Assembly (NCBI GenBank): GCA_035048815.1
Contig: JAUCBN010000047.1
Span: 12,552,001 to 12,616,000, forward strand
Direction of reading: 5' to 3'
Length of the DNA: 64,000 bases
Origin: Abelmoschus esculentus
Taxonomy: Eukaryota; Streptophyta; Magnoliopsida; Malvales; Malvaceae
Each line of letters opens with the position of its first letter. The stretch's first letter is position 1. The notes beneath the pieces were generated by a model, which worked only from the letters and a program-made list of their open reading frames with translations, ran no database searches and had not been told where the DNA came from. Both the position numbers and the translations under genes were made by a program. Below, piece after piece: positions 35,908 to 48,151 of this stretch.

Positions 35908-36584
35908 ATGTTTTAATGTCTTGTGAATTTGTTTGTGGACAGCTTCAGCTGCATTTTGTTATATGCATTTCCTTCATTTGTCTCTTCGATGATGAGCAAA
36001 CTCGATTCGGAGTTTTATGAATAATCTCATCACATCGAGATCTTCATTTCGATATTTGCTTGACAAATTGTGCCCTTGTGGCTTCTTCCATAAAAGGTTC
36101 CTTTTGCATCTGTTTGATATTTGAAAGCTAGTTGTGTCAAATATTTGTTATTTCTCACGGTTCCAGTTGGAGAGTGGGGCAGACTGCAGAGTATAAAAAT
36201 AAACATTATGTAGTTGTTGGTTGTTGTCGATCACAATTCACAAAGGCTTTAACAATTGAAATCAAATGTCATAAAAATTAAATAAAATAACAATAAAATA
36301 TTTAATATCTAAATTTTAATAAATTAATTAAAATTTTAAAACTTTAAATAATTAAATATATTTAAAAAATAATAATAATTTATATTAAATTCCAAACCCA
36401 TGAACCTGAAAAACAGGTCACTCGAAAACCACGGCAAGTCTGCAACCACCACCTTTAAAGTTTAACCATCCTCTTGTCCTTTCTTATCAACACTCTAAGG
36501 CCAATAATTTCTCAGACCCTTCTTATATTATACTGCCGAAATTGAAACAAAAACCAACACACAACCCAACGCAGAATCGTAGCC
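35908..36584. other. COX5C 3' UTR and USP promoter
   Basis: The first 250 bases probably hold the COX5C 3' UTR. Positions 36250-36400 are AT-rich with no gene. CTATATTATACTGCC near 36520-36535 is a possible TATA region for the USP gene, about 55 bp before its ATG. Confidence 0.4.
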
Positions 36585-37309
36585 ATGGCAGCAGTGAACC
36601 TGGAGAAAAAAGATTGCAAAATTGTAGTGGCCGTAGATGAGAGTGAAGAGAGCATGTATGCACTTTCATGGTGCCTAGGAAACTTGATTTCGCACACCAC
36701 AATAAAAAACCTCGTACTTCTTTATGTCAAGCCACCGCCTCACGTCTACTCCTCAGACGTTGCAGGTTACCCATGGTTGCTTCTCGAAATCGTTTGCACT
36801 TTCTGTCAGATTATAAATATTCATATAACGTATAGTTTCAGGGTATCTATTTTCTGGCGATGTGGTGAGAGCGTTGGAAGCCTACGGCAATGAACTGGTT
36901 AACTCGGTGATGGGAAGAGCCGAAGATATCTGCAGGAAGTTCAGACTTGATGTACAGCCTCTTCTGTTGCTTTGAACTTAAACGCTGCTGGTTTTATTGT
37001 GAGTGATGAATTCAAGTGTGTGTGCAGGTAAATGTTGAGAGAATGGTGGGAAGTGGAGATGCTAAGGACGTTATATGTACTATCATGGATCGAATCAAAC
37101 CCGATACGCTGGTGATGGGAAGCCATGGTTATGGTTTCTTCAAAAGGTATATATATAGTAACAACTTGACTATGAATTCATTTTCAGGGAAGAGGGTGAT
37201 TCATTTTTCCCATTCTTTTTATAGGGCGCTTCTGGGAAGCTTGAGTGATCATTGCGCCAAGCATGTTAAATGCCCAGTTGTGATCGTGAAGCATCCAGGG
37301 AAGATATAA
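36585..37309 (+). CDS. Universal stress protein A-like, ATP-binding
   Basis: Soluble alpha/beta nucleotide-binding protein of the UspA family. Exons 36585-36765, 36842-36951, 37028-37146 and 37225-37309 give 164 aa in a continuous frame, typical for single-domain plant USPs. The N-terminal strand reads CKIVVAVDESEESMYALSW, with the Asp that contacts adenine. The C-terminal part reads MGSHGYGFFKRALLGSLSDH, which fits the ATP-binding pattern G-2x-G-9x-G-S, followed by VKCPVVIVKHPGKI. The start has the AGCCATGG context. Introns are short (76-78 nt). No signal peptide is seen. The specific physiological role is unknown. Confidence 0.94.
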
Positions 37310-38446
37310 AAGCTTAATTTCATTGTTGCTGCAGTTTCTTCCTCAAATATTGTGAAATGGTGTATATGCGAATGTTATAGGTTAATGTATAGCACTACCG
37401 TTTATATATTTTAAGATCATTTTTATGTAAAATTAATAATCATATATCTTCTCAAACATAATATTCTTTCTTATTTAATCTCGTGATGCCTTGTCATGGG
37501 TCAATTACACTCGTGATGGATCATTTGTCACGGGTGACGGTTGTTAACCTTGTCTACGCTGTTTGCAGGTATCCGATATAAAATCAAACAGTTAAAGGGT
37601 CGTTTTAATACCACTTATCACGATGTTATTATCTCTTTCATAAAGACAAAAAAATAATAATTTCATGACATAAATCGGTAAAAGTTTAACGTAGATTATG
37701 ATTTTTTTTTATCTAGAGAATGTATTCAGGAGAGTGAATGCCTCCAAGACCATGACAAGTAAATTTATTAGCCAAAACTACACTTTTAGTAAAACAATGG
37801 GAGGATTTTGTTGTTCTCTTCAACTAGATACTAATAGATCATAAAAAAATCTAACTTAAACGTTAAATATCAAATAAAATTTATTACGGAATATATTTAA
37901 AATATATGGATTAAATTAAAAATAAGTGTGTATCTACCTCGTAACAACTTGAATATATTATATGATAAAAAGAAAATTCGATAAAATATAGAGATATTAT
38001 TCTTAAATTATCTACATAATAAGTACATTTTCGTTTAAAATATATTGGACATCATATTTGACTTCTTGTAATGCCCAAATGGCTAGACTAACAAAAGATT
38101 GAAATGTTTCAATATTTGAGGACTAATTTAAAAGTAATTTATAATTTGAGGGTTCATGGAGTAATTAACCCAACCAAAAAATTACCACGCCGTAAAGGTG
38201 TACCATTTATTACTTGAAAAGTCTAGGAGTTCATTATTATACGGTTTTATAATGAAACGACGGCGTATCTCACAAGAGAACGGCAGCCCACAGAAAAATC
38301 GAGATATAGGTTATGAAATTCCAGATTTGCACCAGGTTTTGGAATAACATCAAGAGTTATTGTTCTTCGTTTTCCAATATTACCCTTCAGTGCATCCCTC
38401 TCGTTTACTTGATTTTGGGGTCAAAATTGATGCTTTCTTCGATGAT
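37310..38446. other. Spacer between USP and SAR1 genes
   Basis: The USP 3' UTR probably occupies the first 150 bases. The rest is AT-rich with no gene or clear repeat. The SAR1 promoter and leader should lie in about 38150-38570. Confidence 0.4.
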
Positions 38447-38464
38447 ATGAAGTGGTTGCCTTGA
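38431..38464 (+). promoter_or_regulatory. Overlapping short uORFs in the SAR1 leader
   Basis: Three ATGs precede the SAR1 start: ATG at 38430-38432 opening a 6-codon frame that ends TGA, ATG ATA TGA inside it, and ATGAAGTGGTTGCCTTGA just after. All terminate before the main ATG at 38572 and none is in its frame. They would lie in the mRNA only if transcription starts upstream of about 38430, which I cannot prove. Confidence 0.4.
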
Positions 38465-38571
38465 ATTACAACCATCTCGCCGTCCCTCCGCTCTCAGATC
38501 GTCACAAAAAAATCAAGCTTGATCCGTTTGTATTTTCCGGGTATCCGAAGTCCGAACCGGAGAGTGAAACG

Positions 38572-40238
38572 ATGTTTCTTGTGGATTGGTTCTATGGCGT
38601 TCTTGCCTCTCTCGGTCTATGGCAGAAAGAGGCCAAGATCTTGTTCCTAGGACTCGATAATGCCGGTAAAACCACATTGCTTCACATGTTGAAAGATGAG
38701 GTTCGTTTTTTCCTATCTTTTTTCTCAATTTTTTTAATAATTTTTCCATTTCGCTACAAGTACCGAAATCTGTTTATGAAGGTATAGTTTTGGACCGCGA
38801 ATCAACTTCGATTAATCTGGAAATTTTGGAAGAGAAAGGAAATTAACCATGTTGAATATTATTGAACTGTTTCCAGAGATTGGTTCAACACCAGCCAACT
38901 CAGTATCCCACATCCGAGGAGCTTAGTATTGGGAAGATTAAGTTCAAAGCTTTTGACTTGGGTGGTCATCAGATTGCTCGCAGAGTCTGGAAAGATTACT
39001 ATGCTAAGGTAAACTAAAAGCTGGATGTAATGCCTATTTTTCAAGTAACATGTCCTTGATTTTCATTGTTTGCATGTTTATTAGTTTTAGTGATTCTGCA
39101 TTCAATTCAATCTGTTTACTTTTAATTGATTTTCTATGGTTATTACAATCTCAATTGCCAAGTATTTATTAGTTTTGATGTCAGAAATTTATCTGTGCTC
39201 ATATATGTCTCGCTCATGTTTTTGCCTGAGCTATTTTTGTTCAGTCTCATTGGAAATTTTTACTGTGGTGTGAATAAGAGTGTTTCTAATGTTATATGCT
39301 AGTTTTCAAATCATTTCATGGTCATGAATGTTCAGTGAGTTTGGTGTTTTGATCACCTTAAGCAATGGTTACGTAAACTTTTAGCTGATTGATTTATGTG
39401 TCTAGTTGTCTAGGTGAAACCCGGTCTCGTACAGTTTTCAAAGTCTCAAACTCTTATTATTAGATCTGTCAACGGTTGTAAGTAGTTTCTTTAGTTAAAG
39501 TACATCACCATATTTCAGTTAGGCAAGGTGGCCATTGGTCGAGTATTCTCTGTCAGCTGTAGCTTTCTGCAACCTTGTAGTTAGCCGGTGGTTGAACTTT
39601 GTAAAGATATATCTCAAGTTGCATGGGTGTTTTTCTTTTGCCATTCTTGGTGTGCCAAAAACTGCAATGTATATGCTTGTATGCTCAACCAGGTGATCTA
39701 GAATTGTCAGCTGGATGTTAAGGTTGCATTGAAGTTCTATGTACTTATTTTTTACACTATCATTGCTTTTGAGTCATGTCATAGTTGCAATTTTGTTGCC
39801 TTACTCTCATCTTGATTGTTTGCTGCTATATCTCTTCGTTCTTATTGTTTTTATTTAGAATCAATGGCTGTATGGTCTCCAGTGAATGCTTTGAATTGTA
39901 TATTTTCTTGGTTCCAGGTGGATGCTGTGGTTTACCTGGTAGATGCCTATGATAAAGAGAGGTTTGCGGAATCAAAGAAGGAACTGGATGCACTCCTTTC
40001 AGACGAGTCCCTTGCCAATGTCCCATTTCTTATCCTTGGAAACAAGATCGATATACCGTATGCTGCCTCTGAGGATGAGTTGCGATACCATCTTGGTCTC
40101 ACAAACTTTACCACCGGCAAGGGGAAGGTAAACCTGGCAGACTCAAATGTCCGTCCACTAGAGGTATTTATGTGCAGCATTGTCCGAAAAATGGGATACG
40201 GTGATGGCTTCAAGTGGATGTCTCAGTATATCAAGTAG
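38572..40238 (+). CDS. SAR1: SAR1 GTPase of the COPII coat
   Basis: Small GTPase that starts COPII vesicle budding at ER exit sites. Exons 38572-38700, 38877-39008 and 39918-40238 give exactly 193 aa, the normal plant length. The N-terminus MFLVDWFYGVLASLGLW is the amphipathic membrane-inserting helix of SAR1; unlike ARF there is no Gly2. Motifs are GLDNAGKT at 27-34, DLGGHQ at 70-75 with the catalytic His74, NKID at 129-132, and the terminal GFKWMSQYIK. The second intron is long (909 nt). The open frame continues upstream of the ATG only from a GTG codon, so ATG 38572 is the start. All functional residues are present. Confidence 0.97.
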
Positions 40239-43209
40239 GGTAATGGCCAGAGAGACGCCGTTCCATCTCGCCGATTCCCGGGAAAAGGATGTATTGGTCA
40301 AACTGTTTGAAGTGTGCCCTAAGTGTGTTTTCTTGGATGTAAAGAAGGGAGTTAATACTGTCACTGCCCTGTAATATGTAGTTGTGGCAGCTAAGTCTCT
40401 GGTACTGTTGTTTTCTCAATGAACCTCCATACAAGGCAATGTTTATGCTATGTTATAGCTCTGTCAATTTTAGGGTTAGTGGTGAAGTCAGCATGAAGGT
40501 CTACCTACTCGAATAGAATTCAGTTGAATTGTCTGATACTTCAACAATCGATTATCTCATTAATTGAAGTTTATAAAGCTATATAATTTAGACACATGCT
40601 TAGATTATCTCATTAATTCAAGAAAAACATTTCAGTTTTAATAGTAAAAACATTTATTTATATGGTCCATAAAAATGAAATGTGTGCATTGATGATGGCT
40701 GAACTTTATTCTTTTTTAAGGATAAAAATGAATTTAATTATAAATATTAAATTTTAAATTTTAAAAAATAGGTATTAGACCTAATATTTTAAACTTTAAC
40801 TTTAAATTCTAATTCTAAACTCTAATTTTAAACTCAATTTATTTTTTAAATATATTGGTATCAAGGATAAATTTATAGATAAACGATAAGAAAAAAAACA
40901 TCTTTTATTTCTTCTTTCACCTTATTTAATTTTGTCATTAACCGATGAAAAATTTAATTTTTTAATAATAAAATTTAAATAGAAAAATCGGAAAAAAAAT
41001 AATGATTTCTACTCGTAGGAAGCATGTCCTAATTGTAGTGTTTTGTCGGGGTAAGAGATGAAAGGCATGGAATTTAGTGTTTTGTCGGAACTGTTGAAAC
41101 AATGTGGCAAATAACTTTTTAGTTGATGACAAATAATTGTAAAGATGTTAGGTAGTTTCATGGAAAAGATGTTTTCTTCAAATTGAATTCAATTTGATTT
41201 AATTTAATTTTTTGATTAAATATATATATTTTTTATTTTCTAAACCAACTTAATATAAAACAAATAATTTAATCATTGTACAATTAAATAATTCAATTTT
41301 TTTAGAACATAAATGATACATGATAAGTTGTTCCCTGTTTTAGAAATACAAATAAAATCAGCAATTCACGTTAGGACAGAAAACATCAACCAAAAGAACC
41401 CAATCAATAAGTGTCATCAGCCCTTTTTCATACAAAGAAAATATTTTAAAAATAAAATTTTAAACATTAATCTTTATTTTCTAAACCTTATATCCTATAT
41501 CCTTAAAAATACATTGTATCTCTAATTCCATAAACCCTAACTATAGCTTCTAACCTTAAACTTTAAACCTTAAATCCTCTAATTTAAAACAGAGACACGA
41601 ATAAAAACATAAAAGACAAACGATTTGCACTTGTCTTTAATTGTTGAATCGTCATCCTCTATCTAACTTTTGATGGTGTATAAATATTATTAGAATGGGT
41701 TGTGTCAAGCTTAAGAGTCGATAGTTATCATATCGATAGAACTATAACTCTTAAATAGTATCGTATCATAAAAATTTCATAAACTTTATATATTTGCTTT
41801 TAGAATATCTAGAACTAAAAAAATAACAACGGAAATAATCATCGCGGAGGATCGAAAGTGAGGGTATAACCCAACATGAAATTGTACATTATAAGCTCAT
41901 AAACAGGGTTTCTACCGGGAGGAAGGAAGAGAAACCCAGAGAGTGTACCCTAAGGCTAAGTTTGGTTCAATCAGCCATTCAAGAGGGTCCCTATAGGCTA
42001 TAGGCTATAGCCATGTGGTTCAACCACCTACAACCTGGAATCCCTTAGCTGTATAAGAGCTGCCGCCATGCTTATGAAAGGATCCAGCCGTTTTTGGACT
42101 CTGACATGTCCATGGTCCTATAATGGTCCCAAGCTTAGGGGTGACTTTGAAAACCTATACCAACAGAAAATAAAGATGCGAATGTGTCTATTTATTGTAG
42201 GGCTTATGTCTCTCGGTCGGAGGTTAAAATGACACTCTTATTTATATAAAATATGAACCACGAAATTCAGTGGCATCCATCCCTACAAAATGAGGACCTA
42301 GACTTCTGAGGATTGGTCTCAACTCCAATGTGATTTAAAAATATTTAAGATTAATATAAAAAAACGATAAAAAAAGCAAATTTTATATCCACTATAAAAA
42401 TATGAGGATATTGAATTTTTAAACATGATTAACCTCAAATTACTCGTAAATTTGAGGTCCTAAACCATCAAGTTTCGACAATATTTGGAATTTATTTATA
42501 AGCGTGAAAAAGACTAAAATAACTACCTAATAACTATCCCCGCTTATATGTATGAAAAAAATGATGATTTACTTTAAAAAAAATTAAAACAGACGGTTCT
42601 GACTGATTGGGATCACAGATGACGTGATGAATACGATTTACCTAATAATTTATTTTGAAATTAGATTGTAATTACGACCAAAAGCAAAAACAAAAATGGA
42701 AATAAACACAACTGCCATAAATCATTTGATTGAATAATAATTTTAATTTATATTTTAAAATAATTTAACTTTTAATATTTAATTTTGAGTCAAAATAATT
42801 TTTTATAGATAAAAATCATTAAAAAATTGACGATAAACAATTTAAAATAATTTGAAATAAAAGATAAATCAGAAAAATTATATTATATTTTATATAATAT
42901 AATATAAATTAATAAAAAATTAACAATAAAATTATATTTTGACTGGTATAATATTTTTTAAAATAAATTATTTGTTTATATGATATCATTATGTCAGATG
43001 TATGGTCATCTAAATTTGTTCAATCATTTGTATCATATTAAATAACACTTGTGTATTAAAAAATATCGATAAAAAATGATAAACATTTTTTAAGGTGATT
43101 GATTGTGAAATTAGTGATAAAATTAAAACATAAATATTATATGTAAATGTACCTTACCCTTGAAATTTTAATTTTATATTTTTCTCATTATTTTGACATT
43201 GATTATTAT

Positions 43210-43510
43210 ATTTTATAGTAGGGTTTTGGGTTTAAACTTTAGGATTCGTTGTTCATACTTTAGGGTTTATGATTTGAAGTTTATAATTCAGGGTTTATAG
43301 TTTGGAGTTTAATATTAGAGTTTAAGGTTTTGATTTAGGGTTTAGGGTTTAGGGTTTAGAGTTTAGAGTTTGTGGTTAGAGTTTAGTGCTTATAATTTTA
43401 GTTTTTTTCATGATTTAAGGTTTTATGACATTATATTTTATGTTTTAGGGTTTAAGGTTTTGAGTTGAAGATTCATACTTTATGATTCAAGGTTTTAGAG
43501 TTAAGGATCT
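43210..43510. repeat. Degenerate telomere-like TTTAGGG repeats
   Basis: The stretch is built from 7-base words such as TTTAGGG, TTTAGAG, TTTAAGG and TTTGGAG. Perfect tandem TTTAGGG units occur at about 43336-43357. The reverse-strand form (ACCCTAA, CCTTAAA) appears at about 41460-41590, and weaker runs at 6950-7085 and 40760-40830. It could be an interstitial telomere-like array or merely a biased simple-sequence drift. Confidence 0.6.
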
Positions 43511-44159
43511 TGGGTTTAAGATTTATCACTAAAATTACGTATAAAACAATATACCGTATTAAATTTTATACTTAAAATAAATATAAAAATAAATTTCGTA
43601 ATAAAAATATAAATATTATATCACGTCAGTTACAACTCAATTGAACTAGACATTAACTTTTAAATCAATATTATTTTTTTTATATATTACTTTATGAAAC
43701 AAATTATTCCACTCAAAATAAAAGTTGTCTCTTTGTTTTCATTTTTATTTTATTAAATTTGACTTGATTTTTAAATCTAATACTCCACACATCTTACTAA
43801 CAGGTCTTATAGTCGTTGATATATCTTAATTATTAGATTGTGTTTTGAAAATAAAAGTTGATTACTGGTTTAAGAAAAACAGCATTTTCCATTCATTGTG
43901 ACTAAAAATATAATAACTATACAGGTGATCAGTATTTTTATGTTTTTTTCTTCTTCTTTTTTTCAGGATTTTAATTTTATATTTAACGGTGGTTTTAAAT
44001 TTAATTTTTCATTAATTATAACTTATAAGTTAGTTTAGTAAGATGGCACGTTAGTATATTATTTCAATTTTAATATTATAAATAAAATAAATTAAAGTAA
44101 TTATTTTTTTAATAAAAAATTAATATTATTGAAAGCGTATACATTTATTGGTCCTATAT

Positions 44160-44700
44160 ACATATGGGTATGAGTCGGGTTAGATTTTCGGCCCACCCGT
44201 ACCTGACCTGAAAAATCATATCCTTCACCCCTCAACTGACCCGACTCGAGTTTAGGGTAAAAAAATCTGACCCGACCAGACCCGATTTTTAAGTTTTAAA
44301 ATTTGAACCGAACCAACCTGAACCGAATCATTAAATTTTTTTAAATTTTAAGGACTTAATTATATAAAAAAAAAATTTAGGGATCTAATTATAAAAAAAT
44401 AAAATTTTAATGACCTAATTATAAAAAAATAATTTTAATGACCTAATTATATAAAATATAGATAAAGAACGATCATTATTATAAACATATCTAAAATATA
44501 TATTTAAAAATTACACTATTAATTTTGGATCAGATCGAATTTTTTCATCCTAAATTCGAATCCAACCTGGTCCGAGATCACCCTTAAAAAAACTCAACCA
44601 AAATTTGAATTTTCTATATATAAAAAAAAATTTAACCCAATCAAAAAAAATCAAATCAAAATCCGTCAAATTCGCATTCCGTGTCATCGTCCTATAATAA
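44160..44700. repeat. Degenerate CGGGT/ACCCG-rich element
   Basis: The left part reads GGGTATGAGTCGGGTTAG and ACCCGTACCTGACC; the right part repeats CCAACCTGGTCCGA in inverse sense. This resembles the internal text of the hAT-like elements at 7330-7866 and 9104-9493. The borders are unclear and no target duplication was found. Confidence 0.4.
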
Positions 44701-45244
44701 TAATAATTTGTGGTCTCAAAAGTCAAAACAAAGGCGACAGAACTCTCTTTCCCATCTGTCAGCCAAGTCTTGAGCCTTCGACACGTGGAGCAGGCTTGAC
44801 ATGACGAGGAAGAACAAGTGACCAATTTACATTTTATATTTACGGATAAATCTTAGTCCTTGAATTTGATAATATACCCGATTTGGTCCCTGAATATTTT
44901 TCTGGTTATACTTGTACCGGATCTTGATCTATTAATTTTTTTTTGAATACTTTTATAAAGTTTTTTCCAACTGTATCTCTTGCATTTAGTATTATACAAA
45001 TATTTCTGTATTAATATTAACTTTGAATTCTTTTTCATATCGTATGAAATCATTAAATTAATTTTCCTCTTATTTTTGACCCAAGACATATTATTCAAAA
45101 AATTATTACTTTTATGTCACTGACATGTGACATGTTGTACATACCTTTGATAAATAAAATCATTAAATTCATGTAACTCATTCCATCCTAATTTTATAAT
45201 GTGTATTTTACCCTTTGTACTAAACTAAAAAAGTATTAAATTTA

Positions 45245-45411
45245 CGCGAGTTTTTTAACTTAAGTGGTTAATGAAACGGTTATTATTTTTAGAGATCACG
45301 GATTCGAGCACCAATAATTACAGTAAAGTGATTGAGCGATTAATATCAAATGATTGAGATTATCTTTAAAAACAGATACTATTATAATCACTGTTAGCTA
45401 AATAAAAAAAA
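45245..45411 (+). mobile_element. tRNA-derived SINE, copy 1
   Basis: An 11-bp imperfect duplication (TATTAAATTTA at 45234-45244, TATTTAATTTA at 45412-45422) flanks a unit. It contains an A-box-like TTAAGTGGTTAA, a B-box-like GGATTCGAGCACC (about 45299-45311) and a 3' A-rich tail. The central words CAGTAAAGTGATTGAGCGAT and ATACTATTATAATCACTGT also occur in the copy at 62989-63163. It lies about 235 bp upstream of the TPR gene start codon. Confidence 0.8.
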
Positions 45412-45646
45412 TATTTAATTTAAATATTTGAGCATTTTATATTGAATTCCATTTCCCTCTTTGTCCCAATAGGTTCCAATTGCTCCCAGCCTCCCATTAT
45501 ATCTGCAAATTCTTCTCCTTATTTATTAGGGGACGTGAAAAGAAGAAGAAGAAGAAGAAAGGTCCAAGCTTGTAGAGCAAGAGAGAGATTATGGTCTATT
45601 GACTTTGATTCTTCATCAACAAGCTGTATTACAAAGAAAAGCAACC

Positions 45647-47568
45647 ATGGATGTTTCTCCAGGCTCGACCCATCAGAAGAAACAATTGTGGATTACCAAG
45701 AGAAAGGTAGATACACTGTCACTTTAGATCTTATTCTTCAGCTGGGTTGTCAGTCATTTTTGATATGTATGCAGATTGTAGACAAGTACATTAAGGATGC
45801 GAGGTGTCTTCTATCGACACGAGAACAAAACGATATCGCCTCCGCCATCGTTCTTCTCGATGCAGCGTTGGCTCTCTCGCCTAGTTTCGAGATCGCTCTG
45901 GAACTCAAAGCCGGATCTCTGCTATATCTGAGACGATTCAGGGACGTTGCTGATATGCTGCAAGATTACATTCCCAGTCTCAAAGGGTCAAGCGAGGACT
46001 CTGGCTCGGATTCATCGGATAACTCGTCTCACCAGTTCTCAAGGGAGAGAGTCAAGCTTCTTCATTCTAGTAACTCGTCCTCGGACTCACCGGGTTGTGA
46101 CCTATCTTTCAAGTGTTTCTCTGTCTCGGACTTGAAGAAGAAAGTCATGGCCGGGTTGTGTAAAAATTGCGAGGAAGAAGGGAAATGGAGGTAAAAGAAA
46201 TCGTTTCTTTTGTGTGTTTATGTGGTTTGGTTTGCTAATTTTCTTGGCATCTAAGTAATTTTATTTATGATTTTGAATTTGGATATCAGGTACTTGGTTC
46301 TAGGACAAGCATGTTACCACCTAGGCCTAATGGAGGACGCCATGGTTCTGCTCCAAACAGGTAAACGCCTCGCTTCGGCCGCATTCCGTCGCGAAAGCAT
46401 TTGCTGGTCTGATGACAATTTCTCCCTCCCCGCGATTATCACTACATCGGATGATATCTCCTCTACTGCCAAAACACCTCCACGCAATGTCACCTCTGTT
46501 TCCCAGTCCGAAAACATTTCCAACATTCTATCCCACATCAAGCTCCTCATCCGCTGTCGAACCGCTGCCATTGCCGCTATGGATGCTGGTCTGTACTCCG
46601 AAGCCATTCGCCGTTTCACTAATATCGTCAATGGTCGCAGCCTTGTCCCTCAAGGCTTCCTAGCAGAATGTTATATGAATCGAGCCACGGCCTCCAAGGC
46701 CTTGGGTCGCATGGCCGAGTCAATCTCGGATTGTAACAAGACTCATGCTCTAGACCCTACTTCCATTCAAGCACTTGAAACCAGGGCCTCACTTTTGGAA
46801 ACCATACGGTGTTTGCCAGACTGTTTACATGACCTCGAACACTTGAAACTCCTCTACAATACCATATTGCGAGATAGAAAGCTTCCGGGTCCTGCATGGA
46901 AGCGTCACAATGTAAAGTACAGGGAGATTCCCGGGAAACTTTGTGTGTTAACGGCTAAAATTCAACGATTGAAGCTAAGGGTTGCATCCGGGGAGACTGC
47001 AAATGTTGATTACTATGCACTGATTGGTTTGAAACGTGGGTGCTCAAAGTCCGAATTAGAGAGGGCACATTTGCTGCTATATTTAAGGCAAAAGCCAGAT
47101 AAAGCTATTAACTTCATCGATCGATGTGAGCTGTCCGATGAGCGTGATCTTGATTCGGTTAAAGACAGAGCCAAGATGTCGGCTTTACTTCTTTATAGAT
47201 TGCTTCAGAAGGGCTATTCAAGCGCGATGGCTACTATTATGGATGAAGAAGCGGCTGAGAAGCAAAGGAAGAAAGCTGCAGTTGTTTTACAAGCAGCACA
47301 GGCTGCAATTCAAGAGCAGCAATCCCAGTATTCAAACTCTAAATCGGAATCTGAAAAAAGTCACGTTTCTTCGACGAATTCGACAGATTTATTGGGATGC
47401 AATGTCGGGGTTAATTCAAGTGAAAAACAAGCAACATCAGCAACTTCTTCCAATGCAAATGTGTTCCAAGGTGTATTTTGCAGGGATCTTGCGGCAGTTG
47501 GGAATCTGCTATCACAAGTTGGGTTTAATCGTCCAATTCCAGTGAAGTACGAGGCACTGAGCTGCTGA
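45647..47568 (+). CDS. TPR protein with degenerate J-like domain
   Basis: Tetratricopeptide-repeat protein of the plant DnaJ-related group. Exons 45647-45706, 45775-46190 and 46290-47568 give 584 aa in frame. Exon 1 encodes MDVSPGSTHQKKQLWITKRK, which joins to IVDKYIKDARCLLS. TPR-like helical pairs are seen at AIVLLDAALALSPSFEIALE, YLVLGQACYHLGLMEDAMVL, AAIAAMDAGLYSEAIRRFTN and CYMNRATASKALGRMAESIS. Residues after VDYYALIGLKRGCSKSELER resemble a J domain, but the HPD signature is replaced by KPD (LRQKPDKA), so Hsp70 stimulation is doubtful. An Ala/Gln-rich helix and a Ser-rich tail follow. Intron 1 is only 68 nt. The longer open frame from 45442 starts with TTG and reads through this intron. 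Binding partners are unknown. Confidence 0.9.
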
Positions 47569-48151
47569 ATTTTGCCTGGAAATAATGATTTATGAGGAAG
47601 ACATCACATGTAGGTAACGTTTTTTATTTTAAAATATTTTTTAAAAATTTATCGGGACAACACCATGTACATATAACATTTTGTCATGTCCACTGTAAAA
47701 ATTTACCTAAAATCCAAAATATAAGTAAATATACTTTATATTCCAAAATATAATTTTAGATTAAATTGTTCAAAATTTTCCAATCTTATTTCTACACATT
47801 TTTCATGTCCCCACATGTTCGACGCATATTTAACCCTGTCGAAACCCTATCTGTCCGACAATTAGACATTGTTATGATAGAAGTACCTGCCTCATTAGTA
47901 AGCTAATGCAATCAAATGAACAGAAAATCGGAACTCAGACCTGCTGATACATACTAGATGCCGCATTTATTTATTTTTTACTACATACAAGCCTCTACTA
48001 TTTGCTAGACAATTTAACGTATTAGAGCGCAGACATTTTTGTTAAAATGGGAGGAAATATATAATAAAAATGGCAAGAGGGAAGAAAACCCAGAAACCCT
48101 TCAGCTTTTTTCGTAGTTTCTATGTCGAAAGAAATCTTGTATGCTCTATTC
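47569..48151. other. Convergent 3' flanks of TPR and ERdj3B genes
   Basis: The TPR gene (+) and ERdj3B gene (-) end 583 bp apart. The interval should hold both 3' UTRs. No repeat or gene is visible in it. Confidence 0.5.

Larger units (their letters stand above)
40440..45233. other. AT-rich spacer between SAR1 and TPR genes
   Basis: No gene is supportable. The first part contains the SAR1 3' UTR. Degenerate CCCTAAA-like words occur at about 41460-41590 and TTTAGGG-like words at about 43210-43510. A more complex, GC-richer patch lies at about 41820-42310. Positions 44160-44700 are a degenerate CGGGTCGGGT/CCCGACCCG text resembling the hAT-like elements elsewhere in the window. Confidence 0.5.

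Noticed and set aside
38452..38571. N-terminal extension of SAR1
   Set aside because: The extended frame opens only at a GTG. The family N-terminus MFLVDWFYG begins exactly at ATG 38572.
45442..46194. Single long frame as the N-terminus of the TPR gene
   Set aside because: It starts at TTG, has no upstream in-frame ATG, and reads through the 68-nt intron. Splicing from ATG 45647 gives a clean protein instead.
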